Source: an uncultured Lachnospiraceae bacterium
GTDB lineage: Bacteria; Bacillota; Clostridia; Lachnospirales; Lachnospiraceae
Direction: 5' to 3'
Length of the DNA stretch: 52,636 bases
NCBI GenBank assembly: GCA_910588295.1
Contig: CAJUQO010000019.1
Location: 1 to 52,636 of the forward strand
Shown: in pieces, positions 25,022 through 33,832 of the stretch
How positions within the stretch are numbered: the first letter of the stretch is position 1
How the letters are laid out: every line of letters starts with the position of its first letter
Notes under the pieces: model-generated
Databases searched by the model: none
Told to the model about the DNA's origin: nothing
What the model saw: only the letters and a program-made list of their open reading frames with translations
Made by a program: the position numbers and the translations under genes

Positions 25022-26353
25022 CTATCTTATACAGACCGTCTTTCGGTATATAAAGGCGGCGAATCCTGCAGACACGACTTCCGTGAAGCAGAACGCATAC
25101 CACACACCGTCCGCCCCTGTGAATCGGCAGAACAGATGAGCGGCGGGGACAATGACTATCACGTATCTGATCAGCGAAATACATAAAGACCGGCCCCCTT
25201 TGCCCAGACCCTCCAGGGCTCCGGAGCCGGTGACGGATACGGAGGATATAACAAAGCCCAGGCTGATGATGCGCAGGGCGGCGGCGCCGATCTCAACGGT
25301 TTCCCGGCTGTCCGTAAATAATCCGATCAGCGTCTCTGGTATTGCCCAGGAAAGAAGCGTCCCCGTCAGCATGACGGCAATGTTCATGGCCAGCGCCGTT
25401 TTGTAGATTTTTTTGACGCGTTCGTATTCTCCGGCGCCGAAATTATAGCCCATTAAAGGCCGGATGCCCTGGATGATGCCGTTGGCGGTCAGGTAGATGA
25501 AGGTCTGCAGTTTGTAATACACGCCGAGGACGAGGACGTATTTCTCTGAAAAGCCGGCAAGCAGTCCGTTGAGCTGAGAAATCAGAAAGGAGGGCAGGGC
25601 CAGATTCAACGTGGCTGGGATGCCCACGGAATACAGGGCCTTGCCGGTCGCGGTATCCGGTTTCATCTGTTTTAACCGGATCTTCACCGGTATGGGACGA
25701 AGCGCGTAAAGGAGCAGGTACAGCGCCAGGGAGATGCACTGCCCGATTCCCGTGGCCCAGGCTGCTCCCGCGATGCCCATAGCCGGGAAGGGCCCGAGTC
25801 CGAAGATCATCAGAGGATCAAGGATGATGTTTGTCACACAGCCGCAGAGCATACTGAACATGGAGATTTTCATCCGCCCTACGGCCTGGAACATTTTTTC
25901 AAAAGACAGGGATGTCGTGATGACCGGGGAAAAGAGGAATGCTCTGCCTGCGTAGTTCAGCGCCATCCGCAGGGTTTCTTCATCTGAAGTGAAGCCTTTC
26001 AGAAAAGCAGGCAGGGCCAGGATGCAAAGGACTGTCAGCAGCAGGCCGTGCACAAGACTGAGCAGCGTCCCTTGGGAGGCCGCCCGGTCTGCCCGGGTCT
26101 GATTCCCGGCGCCCAGGTGATAGGCGACTCTCGCATTAATCCCGATGCCGAAGCCTATGGCGATGGCATTGATAAAGTTCTGCATGGGAAAGATCAGGGC
26201 CAGCGCGGTCATGGCATTTTCACTGATTCTGGCCACAAAATAACTGTCAATAATATTATACAGCGAGTTGACCGCCATGGAGATGACCATGGGCAGCGCC
26301 ATGGCGAGTACCAGCGGCGTGATCTTTTTTTCTCTCATAAATGTCTGTTCCAT
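25022..26353 (-). CDS. MATE family efflux transporter
   Basis: Cation-coupled multidrug/toxin exporter of 443 residues with twelve predicted membrane helices. The N-terminal half starts with ITPLVLAMALPMVISMAVNSLYNIID, a canonical MATE first helix pair, and GIGINARVAYHLGAG is the family's helix-4 region. The second half repeats the fold from ALYSVGIPATLNLALPSF. ATG 26353 has GGGAGG eight bases ahead and starts at the expected family position (MEQTFMREKK). A frame open 50 codons further upstream is part of the leader. It converges with the GH78 gene and is not obviously linked to it. The long leader with terminator hairpins suggests inducible expression. Confidence 0.93.
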   Translation of the reverse strand: MEQTFMREKKITPLVLAMALPMVISMAVNSLYNIIDSYFVARISENAMTALALIFPMQNFINAIAIGFGIGINARVAYHLGAGNQTRADRAASQGTLLSLVHGLLLTVLCILALPAFLKGFTSDEETLRMALNYAGRAFLFSPVITTSLSFEKMFQAVGRMKISMFSMLCGCVTNIILDPLMIFGLGPFPAMGIAGAAWATGIGQCISLALYLLLYALRPIPVKIRLKQMKPDTATGKALYSVGIPATLNLALPSFLISQLNGLLAGFSEKYVLVLGVYYKLQTFIYLTANGIIQGIRPLMGYNFGAGEYERVKKIYKTALAMNIAVMLTGTLLSWAIPETLIGLFTDSRETVEIGAAALRIISLGFVISSVSVTGSGALEGLGKGGRSLCISLIRYVIVIVPAAHLFCRFTGADGVWYAFCFTEVVSAGFAAFIYRKTVCIR

Positions 26354-26406
26354 AATCTTTTCCTCCCGATACGATATGTTGCCGAAGGGCGCGTCAAAAG
26401 AGAAAT

Positions 26407-26443
26407 AAAAAAGCCACACAATTACCGGATGTAATCGTGTGGC
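26407..26443 (-). terminator. Leader terminator of the MATE gene
   Basis: On the minus strand a 13-bp stem with one mismatch (GCCACACGATTAC and GTAATTGTGTGGC, loop of 5) is followed by six Ts (26407-26412). It lies about 55 bases before the start codon and downstream of the promoter, so the gene needs read-through to be expressed. Confidence 0.75.
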
Positions 26444-26444
26444 G

Positions 26445-26490
26445 AAAAAAGAATGCCGCCCGAAAAGATATCGGGCCGACGCAGGCACTC
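26445..26490 (-). promoter_or_regulatory. Structured leader element of the MATE gene
   Basis: On the minus strand GAGTGCC (26484-26490) can pair with GGCATTC (26451-26457) around an inner GCCCGA/TCGGGC hairpin, again followed by six Ts (26445-26450). It may be a first terminator or an antiterminator part. A frame open from GTG 26503 runs through the leader into the MATE gene, so a leader peptide is conceivable. I cannot assign it to a known riboswitch class. Confidence 0.5.
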
Positions 26491-26526
26491 TTGAAAAATC
26501 CACCCCTGAAAAGGTTTTATGGGATT

Positions 26527-26555
26527 TTTATATCACACTTGCCCCCTAAAATCAA
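26527..26555 (-). promoter_or_regulatory. Sigma-A promoter of the MATE gene
   Basis: On the minus strand TTGATT (26550-26555), a 17-base spacer and TATAAA (26527-26532). The leader is about 165 nt. The 26354-26724 gap therefore holds this promoter and leader and the lepA promoter; no gene of its own is seen. Confidence 0.7.
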
Positions 26556-26614
26556 CCCGGAATCGGGATTTTTTTACAATCCGGGTATTTTCCGGGGGGC
26601 ATTATTTTTTTTAC

Positions 26615-26644
26615 TTGACGCATTCCCTGCCGGGAGGCTATATT
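26615..26644 (+). promoter_or_regulatory. Promoter of lepA
   Basis: TTGACG (26615-26620), an 18-base spacer and TATATT (26639-26644). It lies 81 bases before the lepA start and is divergent to the MATE promoter. Confidence 0.65.
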
Positions 26645-26724
26645 ATTGAGAAGCAAAGAGCGCTTTTCAATATCAGATTGATGGCGCATTCCGTTAATTT
26701 TGTTACACAGGAGGTCATGACCTG

Positions 26725-28539
26725 ATGGCGGACATCAAGCAGGAGAACATTCGAAACTTTTGTATTATCGCACATATAGACCATGGAAAGTCCACCCTGG
26801 CCGACAGGATCATAGAGAGGACGGGGCTGCTCACCGAGCGGGAGATGCAGTCCCAGGTGCTGGACAATATGGATCTGGAGCGGGAGCGGGGCATCACCAT
26901 CAAGGCCCAGACGGTGCGGATCATCTACAAGGCCAGGGACGGTGAGGAATATATTTTCAATCTCATTGACACCCCCGGCCACGTGGATTTTAACTATGAG
27001 GTATCCCGCAGCCTGGCGGCCTGCGACGGGGCGGTGCTGGTGGTGGACGCGGCCCAGGGCATTGAGGCCCAGACTTTGGGAAACGTCTATCTGGCTCTGG
27101 ATCATGACCTGGATGTGTTTCCGGTAATCAATAAGATCGACTTGCCCAGCGCCGAGCCGGATCGGGTGGTGGAGGAGATAGAGGATGTGATCGGCATCGA
27201 GGCCCAGGACGCTCCCCGTATTTCCGCCAAGCAGGGGCTGAATATCGACGAGGTGCTGGAGCAGATCGTGGAAAAAGTCCCGGCTCCGAAAGGTGATCCC
27301 GCAGCTCCCCTGAAGGCGCTGATCTTTGACTCCCTCTATGATTCCTACAAGGGCGTGATCATTTTCTGCCGCATCATGGACGGTACGGTGAAAAAGGGCA
27401 CGCCTCTCCTCATGATGGCCACCGGAGCGAAGGCCGACGTGGTGGAGGTGGGTTATTTCGGCGCGGGGCAGTTTATCCCCTGTGAGGAGCTGACCGCCGG
27501 CATGGTGGGTTATATCACAGGCAGCATCAAAAATGTGGGAGATACCCGGGTGGGCGATACGGTGACGAACCGGGAGAATCCCTGCGACGCACCTCTGCCG
27601 GGCTACAAGAAAGTGAATCCCATGGTATACTGCGGCATGTATCCCGCGGACAGCGCCCGGTACCCCGACCTTCGGGACGCCCTGGAGAAGCTGCAGCTGA
27701 ACGACGCTTCCCTTTTCTTTGAGCCGGAGACATCCCTGGCTTTGGGCTTTGGTTTCCGCTGCGGTTTCCTGGGGCTCCTTCACATGGAAATCATCCAGGA
27801 ACGGCTGGAGCGGGAGTACAACCTGGATCTGGTCACCACGGCTCCCGGCGTTATCTACCGGGTGCACAAGACCAACGGCGATATCGTAGAGCTGACCAAT
27901 CCCTCCAATCTGCCCGATCCCACGGAGATTGATTTCATGGAGGAGCCCATGGTGAAGGCGGAGATCATGGTGACTACGGAATATATCGGGCCGATCATGG
28001 ATCTGTGCCAGGAGCGGCGGGGCGAATACCAGGGGATGGAGTATATCGAGACCACCAGGGCGCTGCTGACCTACCATCTGCCCTTGAATGAGATCATATA
28101 TGATTTCTTCGACGCGCTGAAATCCCGTTCCCGGGGCTATGCCTCCTTTGACTATGAGATCCTGGGCTATCAGACCAGCCAGCTTGTGAAGCTGGATATC
28201 CTGATCAACCACGAGGAGGTGGACGCCCTGTCCTTCATCGTATTTGCCGATTCGGCTTACGAGCGGGGACGCCGGATGTGCGAGCGGCTGAAGGGAGAGA
28301 TACCCCGGCATCTGTTTGAAATTCCCATTCAGGCGGCGGTGGGCGGCAAGATTATAGCCCGGGAGACCGTGAAAGCCATGCGCAAAGATGTGCTGGCCAA
28401 GTGCTATGGCGGCGATATTTCCAGGAAAAGAAAACTTCTGGAAAAACAGAAGGAAGGCAAAAAGCGGATGCGCCAGATCGGCAATGTGGAGATTCCGCAG
28501 AAAGCCTTTATGAGTGTGCTGAAGCTGGATGAGGAATAG
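26725..28539 (+). CDS. lepA: Elongation factor 4 (LepA), ribosomal GTPase
   Basis: Translational GTPase that acts on the ribosome, thought to help with stalled or mis-translocated complexes and 30S assembly. The 604-residue length is typical. Domain order is complete: G domain with AHIDHGKST (residues 13-21), the switch region RERGITIKAQTV, DTPGHVDF and NKIDLPSA; then domains II and III with GFRCGFLGLLHMEI; then the LepA-specific C-terminal domain ending KAFMSVLKLDEE. ATG 26725 has AGGAGG ahead; an out-of-frame ATG at 26717 precedes it. HemW follows closely, the arrangement seen in many Firmicutes. Confidence 0.98.
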   Translation: MADIKQENIRNFCIIAHIDHGKSTLADRIIERTGLLTEREMQSQVLDNMDLERERGITIKAQTVRIIYKARDGEEYIFNLIDTPGHVDFNYEVSRSLAACDGAVLVVDAAQGIEAQTLGNVYLALDHDLDVFPVINKIDLPSAEPDRVVEEIEDVIGIEAQDAPRISAKQGLNIDEVLEQIVEKVPAPKGDPAAPLKALIFDSLYDSYKGVIIFCRIMDGTVKKGTPLLMMATGAKADVVEVGYFGAGQFIPCEELTAGMVGYITGSIKNVGDTRVGDTVTNRENPCDAPLPGYKKVNPMVYCGMYPADSARYPDLRDALEKLQLNDASLFFEPETSLALGFGFRCGFLGLLHMEIIQERLEREYNLDLVTTAPGVIYRVHKTNGDIVELTNPSNLPDPTEIDFMEEPMVKAEIMVTTEYIGPIMDLCQERRGEYQGMEYIETTRALLTYHLPLNEIIYDFFDALKSRSRGYASFDYEILGYQTSQLVKLDILINHEEVDALSFIVFADSAYERGRRMCERLKGEIPRHLFEIPIQAAVGGKIIARETVKAMRKDVLAKCYGGDISRKRKLLEKQKEGKKRMRQIGNVEIPQKAFMSVLKLDEE

Positions 28540-28601
28540 TGAACGGGAAGACTTCATGAATGCCTGAGCCGCCGGCCGGAGACGGTGAGATGGAGAGTTG
28601 T

Positions 28602-29720
28602 ATGGAAATCTATGTGCATATACCCTTTTGCCTGCGTAAATGCCGGTACTGCGATTTTCTCTCCTTCCCCTGCAGCGGGGAGGAGAAAAGGCAGTATCTG
28701 TCCGCGCTGGAGCAGGAAATCGCAGAATGCGGCAGGGGACGCGGGGAGGGCGCCGTCTCGTCGATCTATTTCGGGGGCGGGACGCCCTCTCTGTTGTCCG
28801 GGGAAGAGATGAAAGATCTGATGGAATCCCTGGATCGGCAGTTTCTCCTGGCGCCGGAGGCGGAAATCACCATGGAGGCGAATCCCGGTACCCTGACGGC
28901 TTCTGGTCTGGCCGGATACCGGGAGGCGGGCATCAACAGGCTCAGTATCGGCTGCCAGTCCGTCCACGACAGCGAACTGTCCATGCTGGGCAGGATTCAC
29001 AGGTACGGGGACTTTCAGGAGAGTTACCGCATGGCCCGGGAGGCGGGTTTTGCCAATATCAATGTGGATCTGATGTACGGCCTGCCCGGCCAGACGGCGG
29101 CTTCCTGGTGGCAGAGCCTGGAGACGGTCTGCGGGCTGGCGCCGGAGCATATCTCGGCCTACAGCCTGATTGTGGAGGAAGGCACGCCTTTTGCGGATAT
29201 GGATCTCGATCTGCCCGACGAGGATGCGGAGCGGCAGATGGCGGCGGATGCCGTGGAGGTTCTGGCGGATCACGGTTACGCCCGCTATGAGATAGCCAAT
29301 TTTGCCCGTCCGGGATTTGCCTGCCGCCATAATATCGGCTACTGGGACGGCACGCCCTACATAAGCTTCGGCTTGGGCGCGTCTTCCTATATGGATCAGA
29401 CCCGCTGGCGCAACACACGCAGCATAGAAAATTATCTGAAAAATGCCGCGTCCCCTGCATGTCTGCGCCGGGATGTGGAAATACTGACCATTGAAAGCCG
29501 AATGGAGGAATTTATGTTTCTCGGCCTTCGGATGACGGCCGGGGTAAGCAAGTCTGAGTTTGCAAAACGGTTCGGTGTGTCCATGAACGAGGTCTACGGA
29601 GAAAAAATCGAACACTTTGTTCGAGAAAAACTGTTGACAAATTCCGGGGATAGGGTATTCTTGACAGGGAGGGGTTTGGATCTGGCCAACGTGGTTATGG
29701 CGGAATTTCTGCTGGACTGA
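28602..29720 (+). CDS. hemW: HemW-type radical SAM protein (coproporphyrinogen oxidase-like)
   Basis: A radical SAM protein of about 372 residues. The iron-sulfur motif Cx3Cx2C reads CLRKCRYC near residue 9, followed by YFGGGTPSLL and the SAM-binding segment EITMEANPGTL. Members of this group are annotated as oxygen-independent coproporphyrinogen III oxidases; HemW proteins are now seen as heme chaperones, and the extra N-terminal Cys of true HemN is absent. The start is uncertain: ATG 28602 gives the usual MEIYVHIPF start and has GGAGAG ahead, but ATG 28590 and 28560 are in frame. It lies directly after lepA, probably in one transcript. Confidence 0.92.
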   Translation: MEIYVHIPFCLRKCRYCDFLSFPCSGEEKRQYLSALEQEIAECGRGRGEGAVSSIYFGGGTPSLLSGEEMKDLMESLDRQFLLAPEAEITMEANPGTLTASGLAGYREAGINRLSIGCQSVHDSELSMLGRIHRYGDFQESYRMAREAGFANINVDLMYGLPGQTAASWWQSLETVCGLAPEHISAYSLIVEEGTPFADMDLDLPDEDAERQMAADAVEVLADHGYARYEIANFARPGFACRHNIGYWDGTPYISFGLGASSYMDQTRWRNTRSIENYLKNAASPACLRRDVEILTIESRMEEFMFLGLRMTAGVSKSEFAKRFGVSMNEVYGEKIEHFVREKLLTNSGDRVFLTGRGLDLANVVMAEFLLD

Positions 29721-29784
29721 CGCGATGACCGGTCGGTTCGGAAATATTGTGCCCCGAATACTCACACAAGTAATGGAGGGATTT

Positions 29785-32622
29785 ATGCCGACGAATCAAC
29801 CAAAGAAAGAATTCATCCGTATCCGTGGCGCCCGGGAAAACAATTTAAAGGGACTGGACGTGGAGATACCGAGAAATAAAATGGTGGTCTTAACGGGCCT
29901 TTCCGGGTCGGGAAAAAGCTCCCTGGCCTTTGATACCATCTATGCGGAAGGGCAGCGCCGCTACATGGAGAGCCTGTCCTCCTACGCCAGGCAGTTTCTG
30001 GGCCAGATGGAGAAACCTGCGGTGGACAGCATCGAGGGTCTGCCCCCGGCCATCTCCATTGATCAGAAATCCACCAACCGTAACCCCCGCTCCACAGTGG
30101 GGACGGTGACGGAGATCTATGATTATTTCCGCCTGCTCTATGCCAGGGTAGGCATCCCCCACTGTCCGAAATGCGGCCGTGTTATTGAGAAACAGACCGT
30201 AGACCAGATGGTGGATCAGATCATGACGCTGCCGGAGCGTACCCGTATCCAGCTTCTGGCCCCGGTGGTGCGGGGGCGCAAGGGCCGCCATGAGAAGGTG
30301 CTAGACCAGGCCAAAAGAAGCGGTTATGTCCGGGTGCAGATCGACGGGAATATGTACGAGCTCACCGAGGAGATCAAACTGGATAAAAATATCAAGCACA
30401 CTATTGCTATTGTTGTGGATCGTCTGGCCGTGCGGGAGGGGATCGAGAAGCGTCTGACAGATTCCATCGAGAACGTGCTGCAGCTTACCGACGGCCTGCT
30501 GGTGGTGGATACGATGGACGGCTCCTATCTGAATTTCAGCCAGAGTTTTTCCTGTCCGGACTGCGGTATCAGCGTGGATGAGGTGGAGCCTAGGAGCTTC
30601 TCCTTTAACAACCCCTTTGGCGCCTGTCCGGTCTGCCTGGGGCTGGGGTACAAGATGGAATTTGATCCTGAGCTCATGATTCCCGACACTTCCCTGAGTA
30701 TTGACCAGGGCGCTATCGTGGTAATGGGCTGGCAATCCTGCACCGACGAGGGCAGCTTTACCAGGGCGATCCTGAACGCCCTGGCGGAGGAGTACGGGTT
30801 TAGCCTGTCTACCCCGTTCCGGGATTATCCGGAAAAGATCCGCAGTATCCTGCTCCACGGCACGGACGGCCGCAAGGTCACGGTGCATTATCGGGGGCAG
30901 AGGGGTGTGGGCGAGTACGATATCGCCTTCGAGGGGCTGATCAAAAATGTAGAGCGTCGCTACAGGGAGACCGGTTCCGAGGCCACAAAAGCCGAATATG
31001 AAACATTTATGCGCATCACGCCCTGCCATTCCTGCCACGGACAGCGTCTGAAACCGGAATCCTTGGCCGTGACAGTGGGGGATAAGAACATCTATGACGT
31101 GACGTGTTTCTCCATCCTGCAGCTGCTGGATTTTCTGGACGGTATGGAGCTGACCGAGCAGCAGCACCGGATCGGAGACCAGATCCTAAAGGAGATCCGG
31201 GCCCGTGTGGGCTTTCTCAAGGATGTAGGGCTGGACTATCTGAGCCTGGGCCGGGCCACGGGCACTCTGTCCGGCGGCGAGGCCCAGCGGATCCGCCTGG
31301 CCACCCAGATCGGTTCCGGCCTGGTGGGCGTGGCCTATATCCTTGATGAACCCAGCATCGGCCTGCATCAGAGGGATAATGATAAGCTTCTGGCGACCCT
31401 GTGCCATCTGCGGGATCTGGGCAATTCTCTGATCGTGGTGGAGCACGACGAAGACACCATGCGGGCGGCAGACTGCGTGGTGGATATCGGCCCCGGAGCC
31501 GGGGAACACGGCGGCGAGCTGGTGGGCATCGGCACCGTGGACGACCTGATCGCCAATCCCCGCTCTGTCACAGGACAATATTTGAGCGGGAAGAAGAAAA
31601 TCCCGGTGCCCGAAAAGCGCAGGAAACCGGAGCGTTGGCTCACGGTGCGGGGGGCGAAGGAGAACAATCTGAAAAACGTCAGGGTGCGGTTCCCCGTCGG
31701 CGTATTTACCTGTGTTACCGGCGTGTCCGGTTCCGGGAAATCCTCCCTGGTTAACGAGATCCTATATAAGCAGCTGGCCCGCACGCTGAACCGGGCCCGG
31801 TGCATACCGGGTAAGCATACCCGGGTAGACGGGATGGAACAGCTGGATAAGGTGATCGCCATCGACCAGTCCCCCATCGGGCGTACCCCCCGGTCCAACC
31901 CGGCCACCTACACCGGTGTGTTCGATCAGATCCGCGATCTTTTTGCGGCTACGGCGGACGCCAAGGCCAGAGGATATAAAAAGGGCCGTTTCAGCTTCAA
32001 TGTGAAAGGGGGGCGCTGTGAGGCCTGTTCCGGGGACGGTATCTTAAAAATCGAAATGCATTTCCTTCCGGATGTCTACGTGCCCTGCGACGTCTGCCAT
32101 GGCCAGCGGTACAACAGAGAAACTCTGGAGGTCAAATATAAGGGGAAAAATATTTTCGAGGTGCTGGATATGACCGTGGAGGAGGCCCTGGAGTTTTTCC
32201 GGCCCATCCCGTCCATCTTTCGAAGGATCCAGACTTTGTATGATGTGGGCCTTTCCTATATCCGCCTGGGGCAGCCCTCCACGACCCTGTCCGGCGGCGA
32301 GGCCCAGAGAGTGAAGCTCGCCACGGAACTCAGCCGCCGGAGTACCGGGAAGACGGTGTATATTCTGGATGAGCCCACCACAGGCCTTCATTTTGCCGAC
32401 GTGCATAAGCTGGTGGATATACTGCAGCGTCTGGCCGAGGGCGGTAATACAGTCATCGTCATTGAACACAATCTGGACGTGATCAAGACGGCCGACTACA
32501 TTATTGACATGGGCCCTGAGGGCGGCAACAGAGGCGGCACGGTCATCGCCACGGGTACTCCCGAGGAGGTGGCTGCCTGTAAGGAGTCCTACACGGGATA
32601 TTATGTCGGAAAATATCTCTGA
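29785..32622 (+). CDS. uvrA: Excinuclease ABC subunit A
   Basis: Damage-recognition ATPase of nucleotide excision repair, 945 residues, full length. Two ABC ATPase modules are seen: first Walker A GLSGSGKSS near residue 32 with its LSGGEAQRIRLA signature, second Walker A GVSGSGKSS with LSGGEAQRVKLA. Zinc sites are visible as CPDC/CPVC flanking the SFSFNNPFGA stretch and CEAC/CDVC in the second half. ATG 29785 follows GGAGGG by five bases; earlier in-frame starts lack a site. It is 64 bases after hemW and 165 bases before the mreB-type gene, which has its own promoter. No uvrB or uvrC is in the window. Confidence 0.98.
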   Translation: MPTNQPKKEFIRIRGARENNLKGLDVEIPRNKMVVLTGLSGSGKSSLAFDTIYAEGQRRYMESLSSYARQFLGQMEKPAVDSIEGLPPAISIDQKSTNRNPRSTVGTVTEIYDYFRLLYARVGIPHCPKCGRVIEKQTVDQMVDQIMTLPERTRIQLLAPVVRGRKGRHEKVLDQAKRSGYVRVQIDGNMYELTEEIKLDKNIKHTIAIVVDRLAVREGIEKRLTDSIENVLQLTDGLLVVDTMDGSYLNFSQSFSCPDCGISVDEVEPRSFSFNNPFGACPVCLGLGYKMEFDPELMIPDTSLSIDQGAIVVMGWQSCTDEGSFTRAILNALAEEYGFSLSTPFRDYPEKIRSILLHGTDGRKVTVHYRGQRGVGEYDIAFEGLIKNVERRYRETGSEATKAEYETFMRITPCHSCHGQRLKPESLAVTVGDKNIYDVTCFSILQLLDFLDGMELTEQQHRIGDQILKEIRARVGFLKDVGLDYLSLGRATGTLSGGEAQRIRLATQIGSGLVGVAYILDEPSIGLHQRDNDKLLATLCHLRDLGNSLIVVEHDEDTMRAADCVVDIGPGAGEHGGELVGIGTVDDLIANPRSVTGQYLSGKKKIPVPEKRRKPERWLTVRGAKENNLKNVRVRFPVGVFTCVTGVSGSGKSSLVNEILYKQLARTLNRARCIPGKHTRVDGMEQLDKVIAIDQSPIGRTPRSNPATYTGVFDQIRDLFAATADAKARGYKKGRFSFNVKGGRCEACSGDGILKIEMHFLPDVYVPCDVCHGQRYNRETLEVKYKGKNIFEVLDMTVEEALEFFRPIPSIFRRIQTLYDVGLSYIRLGQPSTTLSGGEAQRVKLATELSRRSTGKTVYILDEPTTGLHFADVHKLVDILQRLAEGGNTVIVIEHNLDVIKTADYIIDMGPEGGNRGGTVIATGTPEEVAACKESYTGYYVGKYL

Positions 32623-32629
32623 GAAATTC

Positions 32630-32658
32630 TTTTCATTTTCCGGCTAAGAGGGTATAAT
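32630..32658 (+). promoter_or_regulatory. Promoter of the mreB-type gene
   Basis: TATAAT (32653-32658) is 17 bases after TTTTCA (32630-32635), directly downstream of uvrA. The 130-nt leader contains a GGGAAAGC/GCTTTCCC hairpin (32667-32688) and the palindrome at 32728-32765. Confidence 0.6.
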
Positions 32659-32727
32659 ACCGACTAGGGAAAGCGGGTTTGCTTTCCCGGCTGTATGCAT
32701 CTGCGGCCTGAACGGTTGTAATATTTG

Positions 32728-32765
32728 GTAACAGTTCAGACAGGTCAGCTTGTCCGAACTGTTAC
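32728..32765 (+). repeat. Large palindrome in the mreB leader
   Basis: GTAACAGTTC (32728-32737) and GAACTGTTAC (32756-32765) form a perfect 10-bp stem around 18 bases with inner ACA/TGT pairing. Related TTTGTAAC-type flanks (TAATATTTG and CAATATTTG) border both sides. The ends resemble the repeat at 43671-43697, so this may be a member of a dispersed palindromic family. There is no T-run, so it is not an ordinary terminator. Confidence 0.6.
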
Positions 32766-32787
32766 AATATTTGAAAAGGGGAAAACA

Positions 32788-33792
32788 ATGTCAGCAGATT
32801 TGGGAATTGATTTGGGGACAACCAGTGTGCTGGTTTACGCCAAAGGAAAAGGAATTGTACTGAAAGAGCCCTCCGTGGTGGCTTTTGATAAAGATGCGGA
32901 TAAAATACGCGCGATCGGAGAGGAAGCACGACAGATGATCGGCAGGACGCCGGGCAATATCACCGCCATACGTCCGCTGCGCCAGGGTGTGGTCTCTGAC
33001 TATATGATTACAGAAAAGATGCTGAAATATTTTATACAGAAGGCCATGGGAAGGAAGTCCTTCCGGAAACCCCGCATCAGTATCTGTGTCCCCAGCGGCG
33101 TCACGGAGGTGGAGCGGCGGGCCGTGGAGGAGGCCACCTACCAGGCCGGGGCCAGAGAGGTTTATATCATTGAGGAGCCGGTGGCGGCGGCCATCGGCGC
33201 GGGTATCGACATCACCCGGCCCTTCGGAAATATGATCGTGGATATCGGCGGCGGCACCACCGATATTGCGGTGATTTCCCTGGGCGGCACCGTGGTGTCC
33301 TCTTCAATTAAGGTAGCCGGTAACGATTTTGACGAGTCCATCATCCGGTATGTGAGAAAAAATCACAATCTGTTTATAGGGGAGCAGACGGCGGAGGCGG
33401 TGAAGATACAGATCGGCACGGCCTATGCCCGGCCCCAGGTTGTGACCATGAATATAAAAGGAAGAAACGTGATTACCGGTCTGCCAAAGAGCGTGGCCCT
33501 GGGTTCCGAGGAAATTCGGGAAGCCCTGCAAGAGGCGGTGAATACTATTGTGGAGAGCGTTCACAGTATTCTGGAGAAAACGCCGCCGGAGCTGGCGGCG
33601 GACATTGCCGACAGGGGGATCGTACTGACCGGCGGCGGTTGTCTTTTACAGGGGCTGGAGGAGGTGATCAGCCAGCGGACGGGTATCAATACGATGACGG
33701 CGGAGAATCCTTCCTGCGTGGTAGCCATCGGTACAGGTATGTATGCCGAGGTGATCGACAAGCTGAAATCCGGCAGCACGTTGGGTAAATAA
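32788..33792 (+). CDS. Rod shape-determining protein, MreB/Mbl family
   Basis: Bacterial actin homologue of 334 residues that forms membrane-associated filaments and guides lateral wall synthesis. Actin-fold nucleotide motifs are clear: phosphate 1 GIDLGTTSVLVY, phosphate 2 VDIGGGTTDIAVISLGG, and adenosine motif LTGGGCLLQGLEEVI. EEPVAAAIGAG is the usual MreB connector. ATG 32788 has AGGGG nine bases ahead. No mreC or mreD follows, which is typical of stand-alone Mbl/MreBH paralogues, so I leave the exact symbol open. Upstream are uvrA and a promoter with hairpin leader; downstream is recD2. Confidence 0.93.
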   Translation: MSADLGIDLGTTSVLVYAKGKGIVLKEPSVVAFDKDADKIRAIGEEARQMIGRTPGNITAIRPLRQGVVSDYMITEKMLKYFIQKAMGRKSFRKPRISICVPSGVTEVERRAVEEATYQAGAREVYIIEEPVAAAIGAGIDITRPFGNMIVDIGGGTTDIAVISLGGTVVSSSIKVAGNDFDESIIRYVRKNHNLFIGEQTAEAVKIQIGTAYARPQVVTMNIKGRNVITGLPKSVALGSEEIREALQEAVNTIVESVHSILEKTPPELAADIADRGIVLTGGGCLLQGLEEVISQRTGINTMTAENPSCVVAIGTGMYAEVIDKLKSGSTLGK

Positions 33793-33832
33793 TATGCGGC
33801 ATCAGGAATAACAGAACGGAGAAAGAGGACAG

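Noticed and set aside
26638..28557. 639-codon minus-strand frame opposite lepA
   Set aside because: Shadow of lepA without family features.
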